The translations under genes were made by a program, and so were the position numbers. From the NCBI GenBank assembly GCA_027924585.1, contig BSBM01000200.1, positions 186,001 through 250,000 on the forward strand: a stretch of 64,000 bases of DNA. Direction: 5' to 3'. Position 1 is the stretch's first letter; every line of letters begins with the position of its first letter. The stretch comes from Larix kaempferi. Its lineage: Eukaryota > Streptophyta > Pinopsida > Pinales > Pinaceae. Below, one piece after another: positions 24,098 to 37,181 of the stretch. The notes below the pieces were generated by a model. It was given only the letters and a program-made list of their open reading frames with translations, searched no databases and was not told the origin of the DNA.

Positions 24098-27000
24098 TAA
24101 CGACTTTCTATAGTTTGCGCATTCGTCCGGAAATAAGAAAAGCTTACTTCCACTTTTTTTTTAAATCACAGCGTCTAGAAGGTTTACATGATTTCGTAAA
24201 AAACACGAGTTTTTAGAAAATGTGTTTTATTTCATAAATGGAATCTACAAAGTATTCACATTCTACGTCATAACGACTTTCTATACTTTGCGCATGCGTC
24301 CGGAAATAAGAAAATCTTACCTCCCCCATTTTTTAAAATCACGGATTCTAGAAGGTTTACATGATTTCGTAAAAAACACGAGTTTTTAGAAAATGTGTTT
24401 TATTTCATAAATGGAATCTACAAAGTATTCACATTCTACGTCATAACGACTTTCTATACTTTGCGCATGCGTCCGGAAATAAGAAAATCTTACCTCCCCC
24501 ATTTTTTAAAATCACGGATTCTAGAAGGTTTACATGATTTCTTAAAAAACACGAATTTTTAGAAAATGTGTTTTATTTCATAAATGGAATCAAAAAAGTA
24601 TGCACATTCTACGTCATAAGGACTTTCTATATTTTGTGCATGCGTTTGGAAATAAGAAAAGCTTACTTCCCCCGTTTTTTTAAACTCACAGCTTCTAGAA
24701 GGTTTACATGATTTCTTAAAAAAAACGAGTTTTTAGAAAATGTGTTTTATTTTATAAATGAAATCAACAAAGTATGCACATTCTACGTCATAACGACTTT
24801 CTATAGTTTGCGCATGCGTTTGTAAATAAGAAAGGCTTACTTCCCCAGTTTTTTAAAATCACGGCTTCTAGAAGGTTTACATGATTTCTTAAAAAACACG
24901 AGTTTTTAGAAAATGTGTTTTATTTCATAAATGGAATCAACAAAGTATGCACATTCTACGTCATAATGACTTGCTATAGTTTGCGCATGCGTCCGGAAAT
25001 AAGAAAAGATTACTTCCTCCGTTTTTTAAAATCACAGCTTCTAGAAGGTTTACATGATTTCTTAAAAAACACGAGTTTTTAGAAAATGTGTTTTATTACA
25101 TAAATAGAATCTACAAAGTATGCACATTCTACGTCATAACGACTTTCTATAGTTTGCGCATGCGTCTGGAAATAAGAAAAGCTTACTTCCCCCGTTTTTT
25201 AAAATCACAGCTTCTAGAAGGCTTACCTGATTTCTTAAAAAACACGAGTTTTTAGAAAATGTGTTTTATTTCATAAATGGAATCAACAAAGTATGCACAT
25301 TCTACGTCATAACGACTTTCTATAGTTTGCGCATGCGTTTGGAAATAAGAAAAGCTTACTTCTCCCGTTTTTTAAAATCAGAGCTTCTAGAAGGTTTACA
25401 TGATTTCGTAAAAAACACGAGTTTTTAGAAAATGTGTTTTATTTCATAAATGGAATCAACAAAGTATGCACATTCTACGTCATAACGACTTTCTATAGTT
25501 TGCGCATGCGTCCGGAAATAAGAATAGCTTACTTCCCCCGTTTTTTAAAATCACAGCTTCTAGAAGGTTTACATGATTTCTTAAAAAACATGAGTTTTTA
25601 GAAAATGTGTTTTATTTCATAAATGGAATCAACAAAGTATGCACATTCTAGGTCATAACGTCTTTCTATAGTTTGCGCATGCGTTTGGAAATAAGAAAAG
25701 CTTACTTCGCCCGTTTTTTAAAATCAAAGCTTCTAGAAGGTTTACATGATTTCTTAAAAAACACGAGTTTTTAGAAAATTTGTTTTATTTCATAAACGGA
25801 ATCAACAAAGTATGCACATTCTACATCATAACGACTTTCTATAGTTTGCGCATGCGTCAGGAAATAAGAAAAGCTTACTTCCACCGTTTTTTAAAATCAC
25901 AGCTTCTAGAAGGTTTACATGATTTCGTAAAAAACAAGAGTTTTTAGAAAATGTGTTTTATTTCATAAATGGAATCTACAAAGTGTGCACATTCTACGTC
26001 ATAACGACTTTCTATAGTTTGCGCATGCGTCCGGAAATAAGAAAAGCTTACTTCCACCATTTTTTAAAATCACAGCTTCTAGAAGGTTTACATGATTTCT
26101 TAAAAAACACGAGTTTTTAGAAAATGTGTTTTATTTCATAAATGGAATCTACAAAGTATGCTCATTCTACGTCATAATGACTTTCTATAGTTTGCGCATG
26201 CGTCCGGAAATAAGAAAAGCTTAGTTCCACCGTTTTTTAAAATCACAGCTTCTAGAAGGTTTACATGATTTCGTAAAAAACAAGAGTTTTTAGAAAACGT
26301 GTTTTATTTCATAAATGGAATCTACAAAGTGTGCACATTCTACGTCATAATGACTTTCTTTAGTTTGCGCATGCGTCCGGAAATAAGAAAAGCTTACATC
26401 CACCGTTTTTTAAAATCACAGCTTCTAGAAGGTTTACATGATTTCGTAAAAAACACGAGTTTTTAGAAAATGTGTTTTATTTCATAAATGGAATCTACAA
26501 AGTATGCACATTCTACGTCATAACGAGTTTCTATAGTTTGCGCATGCGTTCGGAAATAAGAAAAGCCTACTTCCCCCGTTTTTTAAAATCACAGCTTCTA
26601 GAAGGTTTACATGATTTCTTAAAAAACACGAGTTTTTAGAAAATGTGTTTTATTTCATAAATGGAATCAACAAAGTATGCACATTCTAGGTCATAATGTC
26701 TTTCTATAGTTTGCGCATGCGTTTGGAAATAAGAAAAGCTTACTTCCCCCTTTTTTTAAAATCACAGCTTCTAGAAGGTTTACATGATTTCTTAAAAAAC
26801 ACGAGTTTTTAGAAAATGTGTTTTATTTCATAAACGGAATCAACAAAGTATGCACATTCTATGTCATAACGACTTTCTATAGTTTGCGCATGCGTCCGGA
26901 AATAAGAAAAGCTTACTTCCACCAGTTTTTAAAATCATAGCTTCTAGAAGGCTTACATGATTTCGTAAAAAACACGAGCTTTTAGAAAATGTGTTTTATT

Positions 27001-28880
27001 TCATAAATGGAATGTACAAAGTATGCACATTCTACGTCATAACTACTTTCTATAGTGTGTGCATGTGTCCGGAAATAAGAAAACCTTACTTCCACCGTTT
27101 TTTAAAATCACAGCTTCTTGAAGGTTTACATGATTTCGTAAAAAACACGAGTTTTTAGAAAATGTGTTTTATTTCATAAATGGAATCTACAAAGTATGCA
27201 CATTCTACGTCATAACGGCTTTCTATAGTTTGCGCATGAGTCCGGAAATAAGAAAAGCTTACTTCCCCCTTTTTTTAAAATCACAGCTTCTAGAAGGTTT
27301 ACATGATTTCTTAAAAAACATGAGTTTTAAGAAAATGTGTTTTATTTCATAAACGGAATCAACAAAGTATGCACATTCTACGTCATAACGACTTTCTATA
27401 GTTTGCGCATGCGTCCGGAAATAAGAAAAGCTAGCTTCCCCTGTTTTTTAAAATCACAGCTTCTAGAAGGTATACATGATTTCTTAAAAAACACGAGTTT
27501 TTAGAAAATGTGTTTTATTTCATAAATGGAATCAACAAAGTATGCACATTCTACGTCATAATGATTTTCTATAGTTTGCGCATGCGTTTGGAAATAAGAA
27601 AAGATAACTTCCCCCGTTTTTTAAAATCACAGCTTCTAGAAGGTTTACATGATTTCTTAAAAAACATGAGTTTTTAAAAAATGTGTTTTATTTCATAAAC
27701 GGAATCAACAAAGTATGCACATTCTACGTCATAACGACTTTCTATAGTTTGCGCATGCGTTTGGAAATAAGAAAAGCTTACTTCCCCCGTTTTTTAAAAT
27801 CACAGCTTCTAGAAGGTTTACATGATTTCTTAAAAAACATGAGTTTTTAGAAAATGTGTTTTATCTAATAAATGGAATCAACAAAGTATGCACATTGTAC
27901 GTCATAAAGACTTTCTATAGTTTGCGCATTCGTCCGGAAATAAGAAAAGCTTACTTCCCCCGTTTTTTAAAATCACAGCTTCTAGAAGGTTTACATGATT
28001 TCTTAAAAAATACGAGTTTTTAAAAAATGTGTTTTATTTCATAAATGTAATCAACAAAGTATACACATTCTACGTCATAACGACTTTCTATAGTTTGCGA
28101 ATGCGTCCTGAAATAAGAAAAGCTTACTTCCACCGTTTTTTAAAATCACAGCTTCTAGAAGGTTTACATGATTTCTTAAAAACCACGAGTTTTTAGAAAA
28201 TGTGTTTTATTTCATAAATGGAATCAACAAAGTATGCACAATCTACGTCATAACGACTTTCTATAGTTTGCACATGCGTCCGGAAATAAGAAAAGCTTAC
28301 TACCACCGTTTTTTAAAATCACAGCTTCTAGAAGGTTTACATGACTTCTTAAAAAACACGAGTTTTTAGAAAATGTGTTTTATTTCATAAATGGAATCAG
28401 CAAAGTATGCACATTCTATGTCATAACGACTTTCTACTGTTTGCGCATTCGTCTTGAAATAAGAAAAGCTTACTTCCACCGTTTTTTAAAATCACAGCTT
28501 CTAGAAGGTTTACATGATTTCGTAAAAAACACGAGTTTTTAGAAAATGTGTTTTATTTCATAAATGGAATCTACAAAGTATGCACATTCTACGTCATAAC
28601 GATTTTCTATAGTTTGCGCATGCGTCCGGAAATAAGAAAAGCTTACCTCCCCCGTTTTTTAAAATCACAGATTCTAGAAGTTTTGCATGATTTCTTAAAA
28701 AACACGAGTTTTTAGAAAATGTGTTTTATTAAATAAATGGAATCAACAAAGTATGCACATTGTACGTCATAACGACTTTCTATAATTTGCGCATGCGTTT
28801 GGAAACAAGAATAGCTTACTTCCCCCGTTTTTTAAAATCACAGCTTCTAGAAGGTTTACATGATTTCTTAAAAAACACGA
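24097..28880 (+). repeat. Lead section of segment III
   Basis: About 28 monomers upstream of block W. They include the duplicated monomer pair at 24209-24554, GTTTACCTGATTTC-like variation near 25222, CTAGGTCATAACG and CTAGGTCATAATG (25650, 26690), CATAAACGG monomers and TATAGTGTGTGCATGTGTCC (27053). It ends with the four-monomer module containing CAGCAAAGTATG and AGATTCTAGAAG. It is repeated at 40300-45083. It contains no gene. Confidence 0.8.
24209..24554 (+). repeat. Directly duplicated single monomer (two adjacent near-identical copies)
   Basis: Monomers 24209-24381 and 24382-24554 share the rare combination AAGTATTCACATTC, TATACTTTGCGC, AAATCTTACC and CACGGATTC. They differ by one base near the end (TTCGTAAA versus TTCTTAAA). 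Most neighbours in the array are far less alike, so this is a recent one-monomer duplication. The pair is copied at 40412-40757. Confidence 0.88.
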
Positions 28881-31800
28881 GTTTTTAGAAAATGTGTTTT
28901 ATTTCATAAATGGAATCAACAAAGTATGCACATTCTACGTCATAACGACTTTCTATAGTTTGGGCATTCGTCCGGAAATAAGAAAAGCCTACTTCTCCCG
29001 TTTTTTAAAATCACAGCTTCTAGAAGGTTTACATGATTTCTTAAAAACACGAGTTGCTAGAAAATGTGTTTTATTTCATAAATGGAATCTACAAAGTATG
29101 CACATTCTACGTCATAACGATTTTCTATAGTTTGCGCATGCGTCCGGAAATAAGAAAAGCTTACCTCCCCCGTTTTTTAAAGTCACAGATTCTAGAAGTT
29201 TTGCATGATTTCTTAAAAAACACGAGTTTTTAGAAAATGTGTTTTATTAAATAAATGGAATCAACAAAGTATGCACATTGTACGTCATAACGGCTTTCTA
29301 TAATTTGCGCATGCGTTTGGAAATAAGAATAGCTTACTTCCCCCGTTTTTTAAAACCACAGCTTCTAGAAGGTTTACATGATTTCTTAAAAAACACGAAT
29401 TTTTAGAAAATGTGTTTTATTTCGTAAATGGAATCAACAAAGTATGCACATTCTATGTCAAAGCACCTTTCTATAGTTTGAGCATGCGTTTGGAAATAAG
29501 AAAAGCTTACTTCCACCATTTTTTAAAATCACAGCTTCTAGAAGGTTTACATGATTTCTTAAAAAACACGAGTTTTTAGAAAATGTGTTTTATTTCATAT
29601 ATGGAATCAACAAAGAATGCACATTCTACGTCATAACGACTTTCTATACTTTGCGCATTCGTCCGGAAATTAGAAAAGCTTACTTCTCCCATTTTTAAAA
29701 TCACAGCTTCTAGAAGGTTTACATGATTTCTTAAAAAACACGAGTTGTTAGAAAATGTGTTTTATTTCATAAATGGAATCAACAAAGTATGCACATTCTA
29801 CGTCATAACGACTTTCTATAGTTTGCGCATGCGTCCGGAAATAAGAAAAGCTTACTTCCACCGTTTTTTAAAATCAAAGCTTCTAGAAGGTTTACATGAT
29901 TTCTTAAAAAACACGAGTTTTTAGAAAATGTGTTTTATTTCATAAATGGAATCAACAAACTATGCACATTCTAAGTCATAACGACTTTCTATAGTTTGCG
30001 CATTCATCCGGAAATAAGAAAAGCTTACTTCCCCCGTTTTTTAAAATCATAGCTTCTAGAAGGTTTACATGATTTCTTAAAAAACACGAGTTTTTAGAAA
30101 ATGTGTTTTATTTCATAAATGGAATCAACAAAGTATGCACATTCTACGTCATAACGACTTTCTATAGTTTGCGCATGCGTCCGGAAATAAGAAAAGCTTA
30201 CTTCCACCGTTTTTTAAAATCACAGCTTCTAGAAGGTTTACATGATTTCTTAAAAAACACGAGCTTTTAGAAAATGTGTTTTATTTCATAAATGGAATCT
30301 ACAAAGTATGCAAGTTCTACGTAATAACGAATTTCTATAGTTTGCACATTCGACCGGAAATAAGAAAAGCTTACTTCCACCGTTTTTAAAAATCACAGCT
30401 TCTAGAAGGTTTACATGATTTCGTAAAAAATATGAGTTTTTAGAAAATGTGTTTTATTTCATAAATGGAATCTACAAAGTATGCACATTCTACGTCATAA
30501 CGACTTTCTATAGTTTGCGCATGCGTCCGGAAATAAGAAAAGCTTACTTCCCCTGTTTTTTAAAATCACAGCTTCTAGAAGGTTTACATGATTTCGTAAA
30601 AAACACGAGTTTTTAGAACATGTGTTTTATTTCATAAATGGAATCTACAAAGTATGCACATTCTACGTCATAACGACTTTCTATAGTTTGCGCATGCGTT
30701 TGGAAATAAGAAAAGCTTACTTCCCCCGTTTTTTAAAATCATAGCTTCTAGAAGGTTTACATGATTTGTTAAAAAACACGAGTTTTTTAGAAAATGTGTT
30801 TTATTTAATAAATGGAATCAACAAAGTATGCACATTCTAAGTCATAACGACATTCTATAGTTTGCGCATGCATCCGGAAATAAGAAAAGCTTACTTCCAC
30901 CATTTTTTAAAATCACAGCTTCTAGAAGGTTTACATGATTTCGTAAAAAACACGAGTTTTTAGAAAATGTGTTTTATTTCATAAATGGAATCTACAAAGT
31001 ATGCACATTCTACGTCATAACGACTTTCTATAGTTTGCGCATGCATCCGGAAATAAGAAAAAGCTTACTTCCACTGTTTTTTAAAATCACAGCTTCTAGA
31101 AGGTTTACATGATTTCGTAAAAAATACGAGTTTTTAGAAAATGTGTTTTATTTCATAAATGGAATCTACAAAGTATGCACATTCTACGTCATAACGACTT
31201 TCTATAGTTTGTGCATTCGTCCAGAAATAAGAAAAGCTTACTTACACCTTTTTTTAAACTCACAGCTTCTAGAAGGTTTACATGATTTCGTAAAAAACAC
31301 GAGTTTTTAGAAAATGTGTTTTATTTCATAAATGGAATCAACAAAGTATGCACATTCTACGTCATAACGACTTTCTATAGTTTGCACATGCGTCCGGAAA
31401 TAAAAAAAGCTTACTACCACCGTTTTTTAAAATCACAGCTTCTAGAAGGTTTACATGACTTCTTAAAAAACACGAGTTTTTAGAAAATGTGTTTTATTTC
31501 ATAAATGGAATCAGCAAAGTATGCACATTCTACGTCATAACGACTTTCTACTGTTTGCGCATTCGTCCAGAAATAAGAAAAGCTTACTTCCACCGTTTTT
31601 TAAAATCACAGCTTCTAGAAGGTTTACATGATTTCGTAAAAAACACGAGTTTTTAGAAAATGTGTTTTATTTCATAAATGGAATCTACAAAGTATGCACA
31701 TTCTATGTCATAACGATTTTCTATAGTTTGGGCATGCGTCCGGAAATAAGAAAAGCTTACCTCCCCCGTTTTTTAAAATCACAGATTCTAGAAGTTTTGC

Positions 31801-34356
31801 ATGATTTCTTAAAAAACACGAGTTTTTAGAAAATGTGTTTTATTAAATAAATGGAATCAACAAAGTATGCACATTGTACGTCATAACGACTTTCTATAAT
31901 TTGCGCATGCGTTTGGAAATAAGAATAGCTTACTTCCCCCCGTTTTTAAAATCACAGCTTCTAGAAGGTTTACATGATTTCTTAAAAAAAACGAGTTTTT
32001 AGAAAATTTGTTTTATTTCATAAATGGAATCAACAAAGTATGCACATTCTACGTCATAACGACTTTCTATAGTTTGCGCATTCGTCCGGAAATAAGAAAA
32101 GCTTACTTCTCCCGTTTTTAAAATCACAGCTTCTAGAAGGTTTACATGATTTCTTAAAAACACGAGTTGTTAGAAATGTGTTTTATTTCATAAATGGAAT
32201 CTACAAGTATGCACATTCTACGTCATAACGATTTTCTATAGTTTGCGCATGCGTCCGGAAATAAGAAAAGCTTACCTCCCCAGTTTTTTTAAAATCACAG
32301 ATTCTAGAAGTTTTGCATGATTTCTAAAAAACACAAGTTTTTGGAAAATGTGTTTTATTAAATAAATGGAATCAACAAAGTATGCACATTGTACGTCATA
32401 ACGGCTTTCTATAATTTGCGCATGCGTTTGGAAACAAGAATAGCATACTTCCCCCGTTTTTTAAAATCACAGCTTCTAGAAGGTTTACATGATTTCTTAA
32501 AAAACACGAGTTTTTAGAAAATGTGTTTTATTTCGTAAATGGAATCAACAAAGTATGCATATTCTATGTCAAAGCACTTTTCTATAGTTTGCGCATGCGT
32601 TTGGAAATAAGAAAAGCTTACTTCCACCGTTTTTTAAAATCACAGCTTCTAGAAGGTTTACATGATTTCTTAAAAAACACGAGTTTTTAGAAAATGTGTT
32701 TTATTTCATAAATGGAATCAACAAAGTATGCACATTCTACGTCATAAACGACTTTCTATATTTTGCGCATTCGTCCGGAAATAAGAAAAGCTTACTTCTC
32801 CCATTTTTTAAAATCACAGCTTCTAGAGGTTTACATGATTTCTTAAAAAACACGAGTTTTTAGAAAATGTGTTTTATTTCATAAATGGAATCAACAAAGT
32901 ATGCACATTCTAAGTCATAACGACTTTCTATAGTTTGCGCATTCATCCGGAAATAAGAAAAAATTACTACCACCATTTTTTAAAATCAAAGCTTCTAGAA
33001 GGTTTACATGATTTCGTAAAAAACATTAGTTTTTAGAAAATGTGTTTTTATTTCATAAATGGAATCTACAAAGTATGCACATTCTACGTCATAACGAATT
33101 TCTATAGTTTGCGCATGCGTCCGGAAATAAGAAAAGCTTACCTCCCCCGTTTTTTAAAATCACAGCTTCTAGAAGGTTTACATGATATCTTAAAAAACAC
33201 GAGTTTTTAGAAAATGTGTTTTATTTCATAAATGGAATCAACAAAGTATGCACATTCTACATCATAACGACTTTCTATAGTTTGCGCATGCGTCCGGAAA
33301 TAAGAAAAGCTTACTTCCACCGTTTTTCAAAATCACAGCTTCTAGAAGTCTACATGATTCTTAAAAAACACGAGTTTTTAGAAAATGTGTTTTATTTCAT
33401 AAATGGAATCAACAAAGTATGCACATTCTAATTCATAACGACTTTCTATAGTTTGCGCATGCATTTGGAAATAAGAAAAGCTTACTTCCCTCGTTTTTTA
33501 AAATCACGGCTTATAGAAGGTTTACATGATTTCTTAAAAAACACAAGTTTTTAGAAAATGTGTTTTATTTCATAAATGGAATCAACAAAGTATGCACATT
33601 CTACGTCACAACGACTTTCTATAGTTTGCGTATTCGACCGGAAATAAGAAAAGCTTACTTCCACAGTTTTTTAAAATCACAGCTTCTAGAATGTTTACAT
33701 GATTTCGTAAAAAACACGAGTTTGTAGAAAATGTGTTTTATTTCGTCAATGGAATCAACAAAGTATGCACATTCTACGTCATAACGAGTTTCTATAGTTT
33801 GCGCATGCGTCCGGAAATAAGAAAAGCTTACTTCCCCTGTTTTTTAAAATCACAGCGTCTAGAAGGATTACATGATTTCTTAAAAAAACACGAGTTTTAG
33901 AAAATGTGTTTTATCTCATAAATGGAATCAACAAAGTATGCACATTCTACGTCATAACGACTTTCTATAGTTTGCGCATGCGTTTGGAAATAAGAAAAGC
34001 TTACTTCCCCCCGTTTTTTAAAATCACAGCGTCTAAAAGGTTTACATGATTTCTTAAAAAACAAGAGTTTTTAGAAAATGTGTTTTATTTCATAAAAGGA
34101 ATAAAAAAAGTATGCACATTCTAGGTCATAATGACTTTCTATAGTTTGTGCATGCGTCCGGAAATAAGAAAAGCTTACTTCCCCCGTTTTTTAAAATCAC
34201 AGCTTCTAGAAGGTTTACATGATTTCTTAAAAAACACGAGTTTTTAGAAAATGTGTTTTATTTCATAAATGGAATCAACAAAGTATGCACATTCTACGTC
34301 ATAACGACTTTCTATAGTTTTGCGCATGCGTCCGGAAATAAGAAAAGCTTACTTCC
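28881..34356 (+). repeat. Block W, copy 2
   Basis: It matches 7953-13430 at an offset of about 20928, starting with TTTGGGCATTCG at 28959. The left flank differs from copy 1: here it is a GTTTGGAAACAAG monomer, in copy 1 a GGTTTAGAAGATATC monomer. The block boundary is therefore at 28881. This copy carries many one-base indels not seen in copies 1, 3 or 4. Confidence 0.85.
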
Positions 34357-34586
34357 ACCGTTTTTTAAATCACAGCTTCTAGAAGGTTTACATGATTTCG
34401 TAAAAAACACTTGTTTTTAGAAAATGTGCTTTATTTCATAAATGGAATCAACAAAGTATGCACATTCTACGACATAACAATTTTCTATAGTTTGCGCATG
34501 CGTTTGGAAATAAGAAAAGCTTACTTCGCCCGTTTTTTAAAATCACAGCTTCTAGAAGGTTTACATGATTTCGTAAAAAAACATGA

Positions 34587-37181
34587 GTTTTTAGAAAATG
34601 TGTTTTATTTCATAAATGGAATCAACAAAGTATGCACATTCTACGGCATAATGACTTTCTATAGTTTGCGCATGCGTCCGGAAATAAGAAAAGCTTACTT
34701 CCCCCGTTTTTTAAAATCACAGCTTCTAGAAGGTTTACATGATTTTGTAAAAAACATGAGTTTTTTGGAAAATGTGTTTATTTCATAAATGGAATCTACA
34801 AAGTATGCACATTCTACGTCATAACGACTTTCTATATTTTACGCATGCGTTTGGAAATAAGAAAAGCTTACTTCCCCCGTTTTTTAAAATCACAGCGTCT
34901 AGAAGGTTTTACAATGATTTCTTAAAAAACACGAGTTTTTAGAAAATATGTTTTATTTCATAAATGGAATCAAGAAAGTATGCTCATTCTACGTCATAAC
35001 GACTTTCTATAGTTTGCACATGCGTCCGGAAATAAGAAAAGCTTACTTCCACCGTTTTTTAAAATGACAGCTTCTAGAAGGTTTACATGATTTCTTAAAA
35101 AACACGAGTTTTTAGAAAGTGTGTTTTATTTCATAAATGTAATCTACAAAGTATGCACATTCTACGTCATAACGACTTTCTATAGTTTGCGCATTCGTCC
35201 GGAAATAAGAAAAGCTTACTTCCACCGTTTTTTAAAATCACAGCTTCTAGAAGCTTTACATGATTTCTTAAAAAACACGAGTTTTTAAAAAATGTGTTTT
35301 ATTTCATAAATGGAATCTACAAAGTATGCACATTCTACGTGATAACGACTTTCTATTGTTTGCGCATGCGTTTGGAAATAAGAAAAACTTACTTCCACCA
35401 TTTTTTTAAAATCACAGCTTCTAGAAGGTTTACATGATTTCTTAAAAAGCACGAGTTTTTAGAAAATATGTTTTATTTCATAAATTGAATCAGAAAGTAT
35501 GCACATTCTTCGTCATAACGACTTTCTATAGTTTGCGCTTTCGTCCGAAAATAAGAAAAGCTTACTTCCCCGTTTTTTAAAATCACAGCTTCTAGAAGGT
35601 TTACATGATTTCGTAAAAAACACGACGTTTTCAAAAATGTGTTTTATTTCATAAATGGAATCTACAAAGTATGCACATTCTACGTCATAACGACTTTCTA
35701 TAGTTTGCGCATGCGGCCGGAAATAAGAAAAGCTTACTTCCCCCGTTTTTTAAAATCACAGCTTCTAGAAGGTTTACATGATTTCTTAAAAAACACGAGT
35801 TTTTAGAAAATGTGTTTTATTTCATAAATGGAATCAACAAAGTATGCACATTCTACGTCATAATGACTTTCTATAGTTTGCGCATTTCGTCCGGAAATAA
35901 GAAAAGCTTACTTCCACCGTTTTTCAAAATCACAGCTTCTAGAAGTCTACATGATTTCTTAAAAAACACGAGTTTTTAGAAAATGTGTTTTATTTCATAA
36001 ATGGAATCAACAAAGTATGCACATTCTAATTCATAACGACTTTCTATAGTTTGCGCATGCATTTGGAAATAGAAAAGCTTACTTCCCTCGTTTTTTAAAA
36101 TCACGGCTTATAGAAGGTTTACATGATTTCTTAAAAAACACAAGTTTTTAGAAAATGTGTTTTATTTCATAAATGGAATCAACAAAGTATGCACATTCTA
36201 CGTCACAACGACTTTCTATAGTTTGCGTATTCGACCGGAAATAAGAAAAGCTTACTTCCACAGTTTTTTAAAATCACAGCTTCTAGAATGTTTACATGAT
36301 TTCGTAAAAAACACGAGTTTGTAGAAAATGTGTTTTATTTCGTCAATGGAATCAACAAAGTATGCACATTCTACGTCATAACGAGTTTCTATAGTTTGCG
36401 CATGCGTCCGGAAATAAGAAAAGCTTACTTCCCCTGTTTTTTTAAAATCACAGCTTCTAGAAGGATTACATGATTTCTTAAAAAACACGAGTTTTTAGAA
36501 AATGTGTTTTATTTCATAAATGGAATCAACAAAGTATGCACATTCTACGTCATAACGACTTTCTATAGTTTGCGCATGCGTTTGGAAATAAGAAAAGCTT
36601 ACTTCCCCGTTTTTTAAAATCACAGCGTCTAAAAGGTTTACATGATTTCTTAAAAAACAAGAGTTTTTAGAAAATGTGTTTTTATTTCATAAAAGGAATC
36701 AAAAAAGTATGCACATTCTAGGTCATAATGACTTTCTATAGTTTGTGCATGCGTCCGGAAATAAGAAAAGCTTACTTCCCCCTTTTATTAACATCACAGC
36801 TTCTAGAAGGTTTACATGATTTCTTAAAAAACACGAGTTTTTAGAAAATGTGTTTTATTTCATAAATGGAATCAACAAAGTATGCACATTCTACGTCATA
36901 ACGACTTTCTATAATTTGCGCATGCGTCCGGAAATAAGAAAAGCTTACTTCCACCGTTTTTTAAATCACAGCTTCTAGAAGGTTTACATGATTTCGTAAA
37001 AACACTTGTTTTTAGAAAATGTGCTTTATTTCATAAATGGAATCAACAAAGTATGCACATTCTACGACATAACAATTTTCTATAGTTTGCGCATGCGTTT
37101 GGAAATAAGAAAAGCTTACTTCGCCCGTTTTTTAAAATCACAGCTTCTAGAAGGTTTACATGATTTCGTAAAAAAACACGA
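34587..37181 (+). repeat. 15-monomer HOR unit (copy B)
   Basis: Equivalent to 1-2593 and 50791-53383 but 2595 bp long, because one-base gains slightly outnumber losses (for example GGTTTTACAATG near 34908 and GCATTTCGTCC near 35883). The CGGCATAATGAC marker follows both its start and the next start at 37182. Confidence 0.85.
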
